The position numbers were made by a program, and so were the translations under genes. The notes under the pieces were generated by a model that saw only the letters and a program-made list of their open reading frames with translations, was not told where the DNA came from and searched no databases. This document shows, piece by piece, positions 24,558 through 32,550 of a DNA stretch of 64,000 nucleotides (its first letter is position 1; each line of letters opens with the position of its first letter). The DNA is from Peribacillus frigoritolerans. Lineage in GTDB: Bacteria > Bacillota > Bacilli > Bacillales > DSM-1321. The stretch lies in contig NZ_CP158190.1 of assembly GCF_040250305.1 (NCBI RefSeq), positions 962,001 through 1,026,000 on the forward strand, given 5' to 3'.

Positions 24558-25385
24558 GTGAGTTTTGTTTATGACGAAGATAAAATAATGGAATTCCTTT
24601 TGCAGAATAAAAGTGAGTTTGAAGAATATCTTTTATCAGCAGCAGTCAATGTCAGGGATAAAATCGAAGAAATTTTACTGATTGGAAATGTCGACCTTTT
24701 GAATAATGCACATAAGCTCATTCGATATATAGTGGAACAGAATGAAACGGATATGATTGCATTTGCCGAAAAAGAGGGAGTTACGTGGGCAACCCACTCC
24801 TTGACGCTTTCATTCAAGCTGGAATGGATTCAAGCCCTTCGCAGAACGCTTTGGACCTTTCTTTATAAGTTTGAACAAGATAAGAAAGCGTTTATTGAGG
24901 ATTCCAAGGTCTTTTTTGAATTAGAGAAAAGAGTGAATGAAAGTGTTGATGTTTTTCTTAAATCCTTTTTCGTCAGTTACTCTGATTATAAAGACAAATT
25001 GATTCTCGCTCAGCAAAACTTGGTGGAAAATCTATCCGTCCCTATCATTCCCGTCACTTCCACCACCTGTGTCCTTCCGTTAATCGGGACAATCGATCAT
25101 TCACGAATACAGATAATCGAAGAAAAAGTATTGATGGAGATAGGTAAACTGCGGATACAGACATTGATCTTGGATTTGTCCGGTATCATCGAAATAGAAG
25201 TTGAAATGATCGATGATCTGATGAAAATCCTCGATGGAACGGCAATGATGGGGTGTAAAGCTGTGGTGACTGGATTACGCCCAGAGGTTGTTACGAAAAT
25301 GATCCGTTCAGGGATTCAGCTCGATAAAGCAGAAACAAAGGGTACACTGCAACAGGCTTTGAAGGACTATCTTGTAGTTACTTAA
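24558..25385 (+). CDS. RsbR-like STAS-domain protein (stressosome type)
   Basis: This 275-residue protein has a helical N-terminal sensor half (about 1-150), a linker helix, and a C-terminal STAS domain (about 160-275) with LILDLSGIIEIEVEM and KAVVTGLRPEVVTKMI. RsbR proteins form stressosomes that release RsbT to activate sigma-B. In B. subtilis RsbR the phosphorylatable threonines are, from memory, in VDTMV and ITGIRP. Here the first position reads IEVEM, so it appears lost, while the second (VVTGLRP) is kept. No rsbS, rsbT or sigB neighbours are present, so it is an orphan paralogue. GGGAGTGG precedes the GTG start. Confidence 0.82.
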   Translation: MSFVYDEDKIMEFLLQNKSEFEEYLLSAAVNVRDKIEEILLIGNVDLLNNAHKLIRYIVEQNETDMIAFAEKEGVTWATHSLTLSFKLEWIQALRRTLWTFLYKFEQDKKAFIEDSKVFFELEKRVNESVDVFLKSFFVSYSDYKDKLILAQQNLVENLSVPIIPVTSTTCVLPLIGTIDHSRIQIIEEKVLMEIGKLRIQTLILDLSGIIEIEVEMIDDLMKILDGTAMMGCKAVVTGLRPEVVTKMIRSGIQLDKAETKGTLQQALKDYLVVT

Positions 25386-25398
25386 ATCGTGAAGTGGG

Positions 25399-25427
25399 AG
25401 TCGCCATGTTTTGGTGACTTTTTTTTG
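25399..25427 (+). terminator. Terminator of the RsbR-like gene
   Basis: AGTCGCCA pairs with TGGTGACT across TGTTT and runs into eight T residues, 14 bases after the stop. Confidence 0.85.
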
Positions 25428-25527
25428 TAGGTAATTTGGAATATTAAGGAAGTTTATTTACAGTTTTATCTTATTAAAATAAGTAAATGGAATGGGGAAA
25501 GGAAGCTCCGAACAGAACTGAATCTTG

Positions 25528-25622
25528 GTTCCAGAAATCAGCTCCCTTTACGCCGACTGACTGCCAAGCCCTCATCAAAGGAAGCATCAAGAGGGTCTCG
25601 TCTAGCCGGTTATCGGCAGGAG
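25528..25622. repeat. Dispersed repeat with CATCAAAG-AAGCATCAAG core, copy 1
   Basis: GCCAAGCCCTCATCAAAGGA, AGCATCAAGAGGG and GTCTAGCCGGTTATCGG recur nearly identically at about 25955-26010 and, in reverse complement, at about 53935-53990. The left flank resembles the TTTCAGAAATCCGCTCCC head of the other dispersed repeat. Confidence 0.8.
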
Positions 25623-25750
25623 TGCCGATTTTTTTAATCATGGTTCGGGGTGAATCTATTCCGAACCCCAAATTGTTGATAAATTCAAGAAAATCCAGTT
25701 TTCCTACAGTTTTTTCTAAAAAAACATTCCATTTGATCTCCGTCGGAGAC

Positions 25751-25908
25751 TTTATTCGACCGCTGCCGGAGTTATTCGACCTACCCGGCAGTTTATTCGA
25801 CCTACCCGGCAGTATATTCGACCGCTGCCGGAGTTATTCGACCTGCCCGGCAGTTTATTCGACCGTTCACAAATTTATTCGACTCCACTTCATTTAGTCG
25901 GATTCCGG
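25751..25908. repeat. 20-21 bp tandem repeats, TTATTCGACC family, locus C
   Basis: Seven units start with TTTATTCGACC, TTATTCGACC or TATATTCGACC, each followed by a spacer of about ten bases. The spacers alternate between GCTGCCGGAG and TACCCGGCAG-like sequences and become divergent at the right edge. A reading frame across the array encodes only a repeat-derived string and is not a gene. Confidence 0.92.
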
Positions 25909-25934
25909 AGCATTTGTCTTGCGGTCCAAGCATT

Positions 25935-26015
25935 AAATCGCGCTCCCGATTGTTTGCAAAGCCCTCATCAAAGCAAGCATCAAGCGGGCTAGTCTAGCCA
26001 GTTATCGGAAGGGAT
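25935..26015. repeat. Dispersed repeat with CATCAAAG-AAGCATCAAG core, copy 2
   Basis: AAAGCCCTCATCAAAGCAAG followed by CATCAAGCGGGCTAGTCTAG and CCAGTTATCGG repeats copy 1 in the same direction, on the far side of tandem array C. Confidence 0.8.
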
Positions 26016-26048
26016 TTTGCGAATTTCCTCAATGGAGGTTTTTTTGTT

Positions 26049-26423
26049 TCACTTCAGTAAGGAATAGACATATGTATCATGAGGGATACCGTTTTGGTAA
26101 ATATAACTCCTTAATATTCCTTCCTGGATGAAGCCCTGCTTAAGAAAGAGCTCACTTGATGGCAGGTTTTCAAGAAAAACGACCGCGCCGATGCGGGTTG
26201 AATCAAGGTCGTTGAAACCGATTCCCCATCGTATCGCTCGTTTTTCACGGTGGTTTTTCGCAAAAGATGCTACAATATCCTTCGCCTGTTCGACATTTTC
26301 CAATGAGTCCTGGCCATAAAAGCGGGTGACTTCATCTTTTGATAAACATTGGAAAAGAGCTTCCGCATCACTTTCATGAATTTCCCGTAAGCGTAGCCTT
26401 TCCGTGTTCAATAAAGGAAACAT
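26049..26423 (-). pseudogene. RimJ/RimL-type GNAT acetyltransferase with an internal deletion
   Basis: The 124-residue frame begins like ribosomal-protein N-acetyltransferases (LLNTERLRLREIHESDAEAL) and ends like them (FLKQGFIQEGILRSYIY...YSLLK). Between WGIGFNDLDST (about residue 76) and RIGAVVFLENLPSSELFLKQ the central strand-helix part with the acetyl-CoA phosphate loop (Q/RxxGxG/A) and motif A is missing. Relatives run to about 180 residues, so 55-70 residues seem deleted in frame. It is unlikely to be catalytically active. Repeats lie just downstream. Confidence 0.75.
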
Positions 26424-26592
26424 TTTTTTCTCCTCCTATATCAGTTTTATATCCATTCGGGCTCCGCGAAGGTTTTTCCTTTATTATGAAGTGCCTATTT
26501 TTCCGGTAATTTCTGTGGTAATCGGACAAGCTAACATTAGATGCATTAAACAGTTCAACCTAAAAAAAGCATTAATGAAGGGGAGATAGATC

Positions 26593-26739
26593 ATGGGAAA
26601 AAAACATCGCAACCGTATCGCTTCACCGAAAAAGAATAACCATATTCCGAAAGCGGATATCATTGCAGAACATGAAGCGCACGGTAAAGAATACTCTGCG
26701 AATAAACGAAAGAACGGTCCTGGCTCCAATACAGATTGA
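26593..26739 (+). CDS. Small basic protein, unknown (48 residues)
   Basis: ATG at 26593 follows AAGGGGAGATAG and opens MGKKHRNRIASPKKNNHIPK, ending NGPGSNTD. The product is basic and hydrophilic, in the style of small sporulation-associated or SASP-like proteins of bacilli, but I cannot name it. A clear terminator begins ten bases after its stop, which supports a real single-gene transcript. It is transcribed away from the GNAT remnant. Confidence 0.6.
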   Translation: MGKKHRNRIASPKKNNHIPKADIIAEHEAHGKEYSANKRKNGPGSNTD

Positions 26740-26748
26740 GAAAACTTA

Positions 26749-26790
26749 GTGACCGCTCTAGCCTTTAAGGGCAGGGCGGTCATTTGTGTT
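26749..26790 (+). terminator. Terminator after the small basic protein
   Basis: GTGACCGCTCT pairs with GGGCGGTCA across a loop rich in A and G, followed by TTTGTGTTT. Confidence 0.75.
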
Positions 26791-26852
26791 TCTTGCCATC
26801 AAAGGGTTCATCCTTTATCTTAAAGAATGAAGAACCATTGAAGGGAGTTAGG

Positions 26853-27821
26853 ATGATGAAAGCACTTGTCTTTGATGATTTCGGCGGGCCGGAAGTTCTG
26901 TCTGTAAGGGAAATTGCAGAACCTGAACATTCAAAATCAGCCGTGATCGTTCGAATGAAAGCAATCGGATTGAATTTTGCTGATGTATATAGAAGGAAAG
27001 GAAATTATCATTTGGTGGGTGATCCCCCATTCATTCTAGGGTATGAGGGAGCAGGGGTCATCGAATATGTCGGGGAAGATGTCCATCATGTGAAAGCAGG
27101 AGATCGTGTCGGGTTCGCTGATGTTCCCCATGCAAACGCGGAGCTGGTTTCAGTTCCAGCTGATAAACTGTTACCGCTGCCTGAGGGCATTTCCTTTGAA
27201 ACGGCCGCTTCCGTTTTACTTCAAGGATTGACTGCCCAATATTTAACTCATGACAGCCATCCGGTTAAACAAGGGGAAACCATTCTGGTCCATGCCGCTG
27301 CAGGTGGAGTCGGTCAATTACTGACACAGATGATCAGGATGAAGGGCGGTCAGGTCATTGGCTTGACCTCATCGAATGATAAAGCGGCTGTTGCCAAGCA
27401 AATGGGTGCGGATCATGTTTTCCTTTACGGATCGGACTGGGTGGATTCCATTAAGGATGTAACCGGCGGTAAAGGTGTTGATGTTGTTTATGAATCAGTG
27501 GGCCAAACCTTGATGGATAGTTTCAGTGCGGCCAAGACTGGAGGAACTGTCGTATTTTTTGGGATGGCAGGCGGTGATCCAGAAAAAATCGACCCGAGAA
27601 TGTTAATGGATACATCCAAGGCATTAATTGGTGGTGACCTTTGGAATGTCCTGACTACCCATGAAGAACGGACAAGAAGAACAGCAGAGCTATTCCAATG
27701 GATTCTGTCAGGGGAAATCCTCATCAAAGAACCGACTCTTTTTTCGTTGGAAAATGGGGCGGATGCACATCGACTTCTTGAAAGCCGGAAAAGTTCGGGG
27801 AAAATATTATTAATACCATAG
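26853..27821 (+). CDS. Zinc-independent quinone oxidoreductase / MDR-family alcohol dehydrogenase
   Basis: This 322-residue protein starts MMKALVFDDFGGPEVLSV at 26853, with GGGAG upstream; the frame extends to 26784 without signal. It is a medium-chain dehydrogenase/reductase with a GroES-like N-terminal domain and NADPH-binding stretch AAAGGVGQLLTQMIRMKGGQ. It lacks the zinc cysteines, as is normal for quinone oxidoreductases (QorA type), which reduce quinones or enones with NADPH. It stands alone, with 500 bases of mostly empty sequence downstream. Confidence 0.88.
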   Translation: MMKALVFDDFGGPEVLSVREIAEPEHSKSAVIVRMKAIGLNFADVYRRKGNYHLVGDPPFILGYEGAGVIEYVGEDVHHVKAGDRVGFADVPHANAELVSVPADKLLPLPEGISFETAASVLLQGLTAQYLTHDSHPVKQGETILVHAAAGGVGQLLTQMIRMKGGQVIGLTSSNDKAAVAKQMGADHVFLYGSDWVDSIKDVTGGKGVDVVYESVGQTLMDSFSAAKTGGTVVFFGMAGGDPEKIDPRMLMDTSKALIGGDLWNVLTTHEERTRRTAELFQWILSGEILIKEPTLFSLENGADAHRLLESRKSSGKILLIP

Positions 27822-28326
27822 CAAATCATGAGGGCTTTCCATTCTAAATGGGGGCCCATTTCTTTTGGTGGTCTGCCGAGATTCAACCCCTTATTCATAC
27901 TGATGATCAGAACATTTTTCAGTTCCTTTATATAGACCCATTCTAAGACCCTTAGAATAACTCCATAATAAATACCCGTGCCCTTACACGGGTTATGGCC
28001 TGCTGTCAAAACAACTTGATGACCAAATTGGCTTATCTACAAGATCCATATGCAACACACGAATTCAGAGGAGAAATCCACAATGGGCCAATAACCAAAC
28101 AACAATCGTCATTCTTCAATTCACAGGCTTTCGTTACAAGCAAAAAAAGAGAACGGATCCGTTCTCTCTTGGAAAACTTATGAATAGCCATATTAGGGAA
28201 TGAAGAGAAGATCGAGACGCTCCTTTTGAATCGCGAAATAAGATTGGAGGGTTTCCTTTTTCTTTGTGAGAGGAAAGTTCCGGACAGCCGGGGCCACTGC
28301 ATGATTGCCGAATTTAAGAACCAAGG
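27822..28326. other. 505-base gap with one hairpin and one terminator, no convincing gene
   Basis: A stem CCATAA/TTATGG plus ACCCGTG/CACGGGT (27963-27998) forms a clear hairpin without a T tract. The palindrome AGAGAACGGATCCGTTCTCT lies at 28147-28166. Short open frames on both strands lack ribosome sites. Confidence 0.6.
28140..28169 (-). terminator. Perfect palindrome, likely minus-strand terminator
   Basis: On the minus strand AGAGAACGGATCCGTTCTCT is followed by TTTTTTTG. It lies 160 bases beyond the stop of the minus-strand gene ending at 28327. Confidence 0.7.
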
Positions 28327-29580
28327 TCAACAGCCTATCCAACTGGCCATATGTATCGTTTCTAATGCGAGCCATATATTCGCAGCAACCTGCTTACAAT
28401 CATCGGTACTTTTCCTTTTTCCTTCTGCCCGTAAATCTTCGGTCACTGTCTTTACACGGGAAATGAGCCATGTATCGCACCAGTCGTTCAGTACATTGCG
28501 GATGAAGTCTGCTTGCTGGTACTTATGGAGAATGGGCTCGATATGTTTTGCCATTTCCAAATCATTCACTACCCGGCGAAGAGATTTCTCTGAGATGTTT
28601 CTATGAAAATGGACGCGTTCAAGCAGGCTTTTGATGGATTCTGCCTGGTGGGCATACTTGACCATCTGTTCCAATGTTTCATTGTACATGATCTTGCTTA
28701 AATAAGCAGAGGCTTGTTTTGGGGCAAGAAGCAACTGCTTATTAGCAGGAAGCGCCTGGCCAAATTTTTTAAGAGAATGAGAATAGACGAAACGGGCTAA
28801 CTTCTGCAGTTCCTTTTGGATATCATTGGAGATGTTTGTCGCTTCTTGCAGAAAGGAACGGAAAATATATTTACCGACCCGTTCCAATTCCCTGCATACA
28901 GAATCATTGATATGCCCAAGATAGCCAGAGTTAAAAATCGTTCTCCGCAATAATGCCCGTTCCGCCCTATTTTCCTTATAGTGCTCCAAGACGCCTTCGG
29001 TAAAGGTGAACACCAGAACTTCTTTCTTTGAAAAAGCTCTGCTCGCAAAAGAAATCTTCACGATTTGGCCTAAAGCGTCATGGATTGCAGCGACTGCATC
29101 CAATAAGCGCTGCCTTGTGAATGGTGAGCGGGAATCAGGAACGATTTCATGATAATCGAACAGGACTTCTTCAGACTTCAAAACGGACATTCGAAAGGCA
29201 CCCATAAGCAGCAGCCGTTTTCCATGAATCGTTAAGGCTTTGAAAGCAGCGCTATAAAAGAAACGGTATTTCTTGCAATAACGGTCCGTGTTCCTGTTAT
29301 AGTCAAGATTACTTGCAGGTCCAAGGTTAAACTTGTATAAAACATCTTCACCTTGATGAACAGGCATAAACACTTTTTTTAGTGATCCTTGTGGTGCGGT
29401 GAATTTATGGATGATCTGCCTTAAGTACTTTTCTGTCGTTCCGACTCCCCGGGCCATCATATGAAGCGGGCTCTGAATGACCCCGTCCCAATCACTGTGG
29501 AGCAAGGCGTACAAACACGTATTGAATTCAGTGGAGGATACATTTCTTAATAGGTATTGGTATGTTTCTTCATAAATCAT
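28327..29580 (-). CDS. Unrecognised 417-residue protein with a possible N-terminal HTH
   Basis: The product (MIYEETYQYLLRNVSSTEFN...) is soluble, basic and largely helical. Residues about 40-65 (PLHMMARGVGTTEKYLRQII) look like a helix-turn-helix from a winged-helix fold. The middle has a beta-rich portion (VLVFTFTEGVLEHY), and the last 170 residues are helix-rich and end WIGC. It resembles replication-initiator or large regulatory proteins in layout only; no named family is recognised. It has no close operon partner, being 191 bases from the divergent membrane protein gene. Confidence 0.7.
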   Translation of the reverse strand: MIYEETYQYLLRNVSSTEFNTCLYALLHSDWDGVIQSPLHMMARGVGTTEKYLRQIIHKFTAPQGSLKKVFMPVHQGEDVLYKFNLGPASNLDYNRNTDRYCKKYRFFYSAAFKALTIHGKRLLLMGAFRMSVLKSEEVLFDYHEIVPDSRSPFTRQRLLDAVAAIHDALGQIVKISFASRAFSKKEVLVFTFTEGVLEHYKENRAERALLRRTIFNSGYLGHINDSVCRELERVGKYIFRSFLQEATNISNDIQKELQKLARFVYSHSLKKFGQALPANKQLLLAPKQASAYLSKIMYNETLEQMVKYAHQAESIKSLLERVHFHRNISEKSLRRVVNDLEMAKHIEPILHKYQQADFIRNVLNDWCDTWLISRVKTVTEDLRAEGKRKSTDDCKQVAANIWLALETIHMASWIGC

Positions 29581-29771
29581 ATGGCTTCGCCCCCTTTGGC
29601 ATCCATTCTTTTCTAGAGTCTATATAAACATTGAATTGGTAAAAGTAGCATCGTTGGAGTAAATAGTTTTTGACGTAATTTCGCTAGATTTAAAAAATAG
29701 TAAAATAGTTGCACAAAAGTGGTAAAATGGGTAAATAGGAACATACATGACAAGGAGAGATTTTTCAAACT

Positions 29772-31574
29772 ATGATACTTTCACTACTCGGTTTCATCTT
29801 AAAAGGAATTTTAATGAAAATACCATTTGCCATACTGGGACTTTCCTTGATTCCGCAGAGATGGATAAACGCAATTACCAAAAAGGATATACCTTTTTTC
29901 ATTGAACAAGTTTTGAGACTTTTAGTTTCTGCTGCCGTATTGTTTTTCGTTATCGATATCATGCTGCTGGATCTTACTGCCGCTGCATTCTTTTCGAGTT
30001 TTGCCATTATTCTAGGGCTCATTCTCATCATCGATTCAAGAATGTATATGTACAGTGCCAGTGAATCTTCAAGCACCAGACGGAATCGGAGGGGAAATGA
30101 AGGGGCAAAGCAGCAAAAAACACCTTGGAACGTACATTTCAACAGCTTGATAGGTGTCGTTTTGATTGCAGCATGGGTCATCATGCTGTTTTACCCGATC
30201 ACTTTTGCCGCAGATCTGCATGGATTGGCGAAGGTCGATAAGAAAAAAGAGCTGGAAGAAGTTCAAGATATAAAAACCATGCCGCTCGTTACAGTGAAAA
30301 TGGCTGACGCAAAAGGCGATGCAGCAATTAATAAAATAGAAAATGCATCATATTTCACTGAAGGCGAATACCGTCTAACCAATATCAATGAAGAATTGGC
30401 TTATACATCACCCATTGAAATGGATGGGTTTTTGAAAGCCGGGAAAGCGGAATACACGCCAGGTTATAATCTGATTTCCGCCGTAGCGACGGATAAAGGG
30501 GCAAGTACTGTCAAAGGGAAGATGCTCTATGCTCCCTCACAGTACCTCGATCATGATTTGGAAAGGACGATCCGCAAGGCATATCCAAATAAAATCATTC
30601 ATGATTCATATTTGGAACCGAATGAAGATGGAAAGCCCTTCTTCGTAGCTTCAGTCGGACATTATTTGAAATACCGCAGCGGTCCCGTAGTGGATGGGGT
30701 GGTATTGGTGAATCCTGAAACGGGGGACACGAAATACTATCCAAAAGGAAAAGAACCTGGATGGGTAGATCGAACATTCACACTGGAAACAGCCCTGGAA
30801 TATTGGACCTACTGGGGAAAATATGTTCACGGGTGGAAAAACCAGTCCCTGATTGGGCCGAAGAAAGATGTCCTGATTCCTAATGAGGATAATATGCAAG
30901 TTACGTTTAACGAAAAAGGCGAATTGATTTATGTAGTGGACTTTACCCGGGCTAAATCAAAAGGCAACTCCAAAACCCTTGTAGGTTATGGTGTTTTCAA
31001 TGCCAAAACAGGTGAAATGACGTACTATAAAGGCGTCACGTCCGTTCTGACTGGAAAGGAAGCAAAATCCAACGCCAATGCGAGTGAGTTTTTGTCTAAG
31101 TACCCAGGCTGGAAAGCCACTAATGGGATTTTCTATACGATTTACGGTGCTCCCACTTATGTGATTCCGGTTACAAAGGGCAGCAAGTTCCAAGGTGTGG
31201 CGATCGTTTACGCCAATAGCGATAATCCCCAAGTGGTCTTTGGGAAAACAAAAGACGAAGCTTTCCGTAATTATAAAAAGCTGATTGCCTCTTTAGGGAA
31301 AGTCAGCGGTGTGACGCCTCAAAAAGGTTTTGAGATGAAAGAAATAAAAGGGAAGGTATTAAGGATCAATGATGCCAATCTTTCAAATGGATACGTCTTC
31401 CATTTAATCGTCGAAGGCCATGCCAAGAGGTTCTCGGTGGATCCTGGTGTCAATGCGCTATCTGATATTGTGTTGACGAATGTAGGAGACAGGGTTGTGC
31501 TGAAGGTGATGGATATGGAAGAAGACATCGTTCCAGTCGATGAATTCACTAATCTGGATTTGCCAAAGAAATGA
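29772..31574 (+). CDS. Large membrane-anchored protein with extracytoplasmic domain, unknown family
   Basis: The 600-residue product has three or four hydrophobic segments in its first 150 residues (about 3-27, 48-66, 70-90 and 125-148, the last VVLIAAWVIMLFYPITFA). About 450 residues, probably outside the membrane, follow. The outer part is strand-rich with TYWGKYVHGWKNQ-like aromatic patches and repeated DTKYY/EMTYY segments, suggesting duplicated beta domains. A final 80-residue portion (GKVLRINDANLSNGYVFHL) looks like an OB or beta-barrel fold. No enzyme motif is recognised. A strong terminator follows, so it is a single-gene unit. Confidence 0.7.
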   Translation: MILSLLGFILKGILMKIPFAILGLSLIPQRWINAITKKDIPFFIEQVLRLLVSAAVLFFVIDIMLLDLTAAAFFSSFAIILGLILIIDSRMYMYSASESSSTRRNRRGNEGAKQQKTPWNVHFNSLIGVVLIAAWVIMLFYPITFAADLHGLAKVDKKKELEEVQDIKTMPLVTVKMADAKGDAAINKIENASYFTEGEYRLTNINEELAYTSPIEMDGFLKAGKAEYTPGYNLISAVATDKGASTVKGKMLYAPSQYLDHDLERTIRKAYPNKIIHDSYLEPNEDGKPFFVASVGHYLKYRSGPVVDGVVLVNPETGDTKYYPKGKEPGWVDRTFTLETALEYWTYWGKYVHGWKNQSLIGPKKDVLIPNEDNMQVTFNEKGELIYVVDFTRAKSKGNSKTLVGYGVFNAKTGEMTYYKGVTSVLTGKEAKSNANASEFLSKYPGWKATNGIFYTIYGAPTYVIPVTKGSKFQGVAIVYANSDNPQVVFGKTKDEAFRNYKKLIASLGKVSGVTPQKGFEMKEIKGKVLRINDANLSNGYVFHLIVEGHAKRFSVDPGVNALSDIVLTNVGDRVVLKVMDMEEDIVPVDEFTNLDLPKK

Positions 31575-31620
31575 TAATGGACCGTGGACATATAAACTGG
31601 CCATCTCCAATATAAGCATG

Positions 31621-31653
31621 AAAAAAAGCATTGTTATCCGCAATGCTTTTTTC
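31621..31653. terminator. Bidirectional terminator
   Basis: AAAAAAAGCATTG pairs with CAATGCTTTTTT across TTATCCG. It lies between converging genes. Confidence 0.9.
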
Positions 31654-31673
31654 ATGTCTTTGAATGATTGTCA

Positions 31674-32366
31674 TTATAAGTCCGATAGATTGAACGAAAT
31701 GATGGATTCCATATAATATCCCTTTTGGATGACGGCTTTTATTGCAAAGTGCCCATTTATCCGTTTCCGCACCCGGTACAGAAGTGAAGCGATTTCCTCT
31801 GCCGTCACAATTTGCTCTGGATCACCGACTCTCTCTGGCCATACTTGCTGGACAATTTCTTCCTTTGAAATAAGGTTGTCCAAATTCTCATAAAGCAGCT
31901 TAAAGCAATTGAATTCCTTTGTCGGCATTTTAATGGGTGCTTCTTCATTGATGATCACGGTCTGAAGGTGCTCATTGATAGCGACGGTTTGCTGTAACTC
32001 GGGGTTCACCGGCGTGAAATCCATTGTTAAATCGTTGTCGATGGAGATCATGAATTCAATCAATCCATTGACTAAAGTAATCGAATCCCCCGGTTCAATG
32101 TGACAGGGATTGCCCGGTACGAGCGGCATCTGGTTCACGGAGGTACCATGTTTGCTTGCCAAATCCTCAATGAGGAGCTGTCCTTCCTCCATATAAATCC
32201 GGCAATGTTCCCTGGAAACAAAGTCATTGTAAAGCTTGAAATCAGCTTTGGAGTGCTGGCTGGCACGCCCGATCAGCAGGCTCTTCCCTTCGAATACATA
32301 GGCGAATTCCTCGGTTTGGCCTTTGTGCAAGGTTCTCAATACAACCTTGAAAGTTTTATGGAACAT
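31674..32366 (-). CDS. FHA-domain protein with C-terminal winged helix
   Basis: This 230-residue protein has an FHA phosphothreonine-binding domain at residues about 28-100: LIGRASQHSKADFKL, FVSREHCRI and SKHGTSVNQ contain the conserved G-R, S-R-x-H and H-G-T-x-x-N residues. From about 140 to 222 it has an OmpR/PhoB-like winged helix (MPTKEFNCFKLLYENLDNLI, VWPERVG, LYRVRKRI, KAVIQKGYYM). This suggests a transcription factor switched by Ser/Thr phosphorylation, like EmbR but with reversed domain order. It is divergent from the class B PBP gene (185 bp), a plausible target linking kinase signals to cell wall synthesis. Confidence 0.85.
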   Translation of the reverse strand: MFHKTFKVVLRTLHKGQTEEFAYVFEGKSLLIGRASQHSKADFKLYNDFVSREHCRIYMEEGQLLIEDLASKHGTSVNQMPLVPGNPCHIEPGDSITLVNGLIEFMISIDNDLTMDFTPVNPELQQTVAINEHLQTVIINEEAPIKMPTKEFNCFKLLYENLDNLISKEEIVQQVWPERVGDPEQIVTAEEIASLLYRVRKRINGHFAIKAVIQKGYYMESIISFNLSDL

Positions 32367-32550
32367 TCACTTCATCCCCCCTTTAAAAGTCAGAATTTTT
32401 AGATTATTGTCATGGATTTATCATTTTGGCTACATGGCTGTTTAGTGGGTTCAATTTTATAATTATAAATTATCAGACGCTTACTTACTAACGAAAAATG
32501 AAAAAAATACAAATTAGGCACACAGCCATTATAAGAAAGAGGATTGACGG

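Noticed and set aside
25487..25897. Plus-strand 136-residue frame across array C
   Set aside because: Its sequence is generated by the intergenic tandem repeats and it has no ribosome site or family resemblance.
27995..28302. Short open frames on both strands around the palindrome at 28147
   Set aside because: There are no ribosome sites, the frames overlap each other, and they arise from the palindrome and low-complexity sequence.
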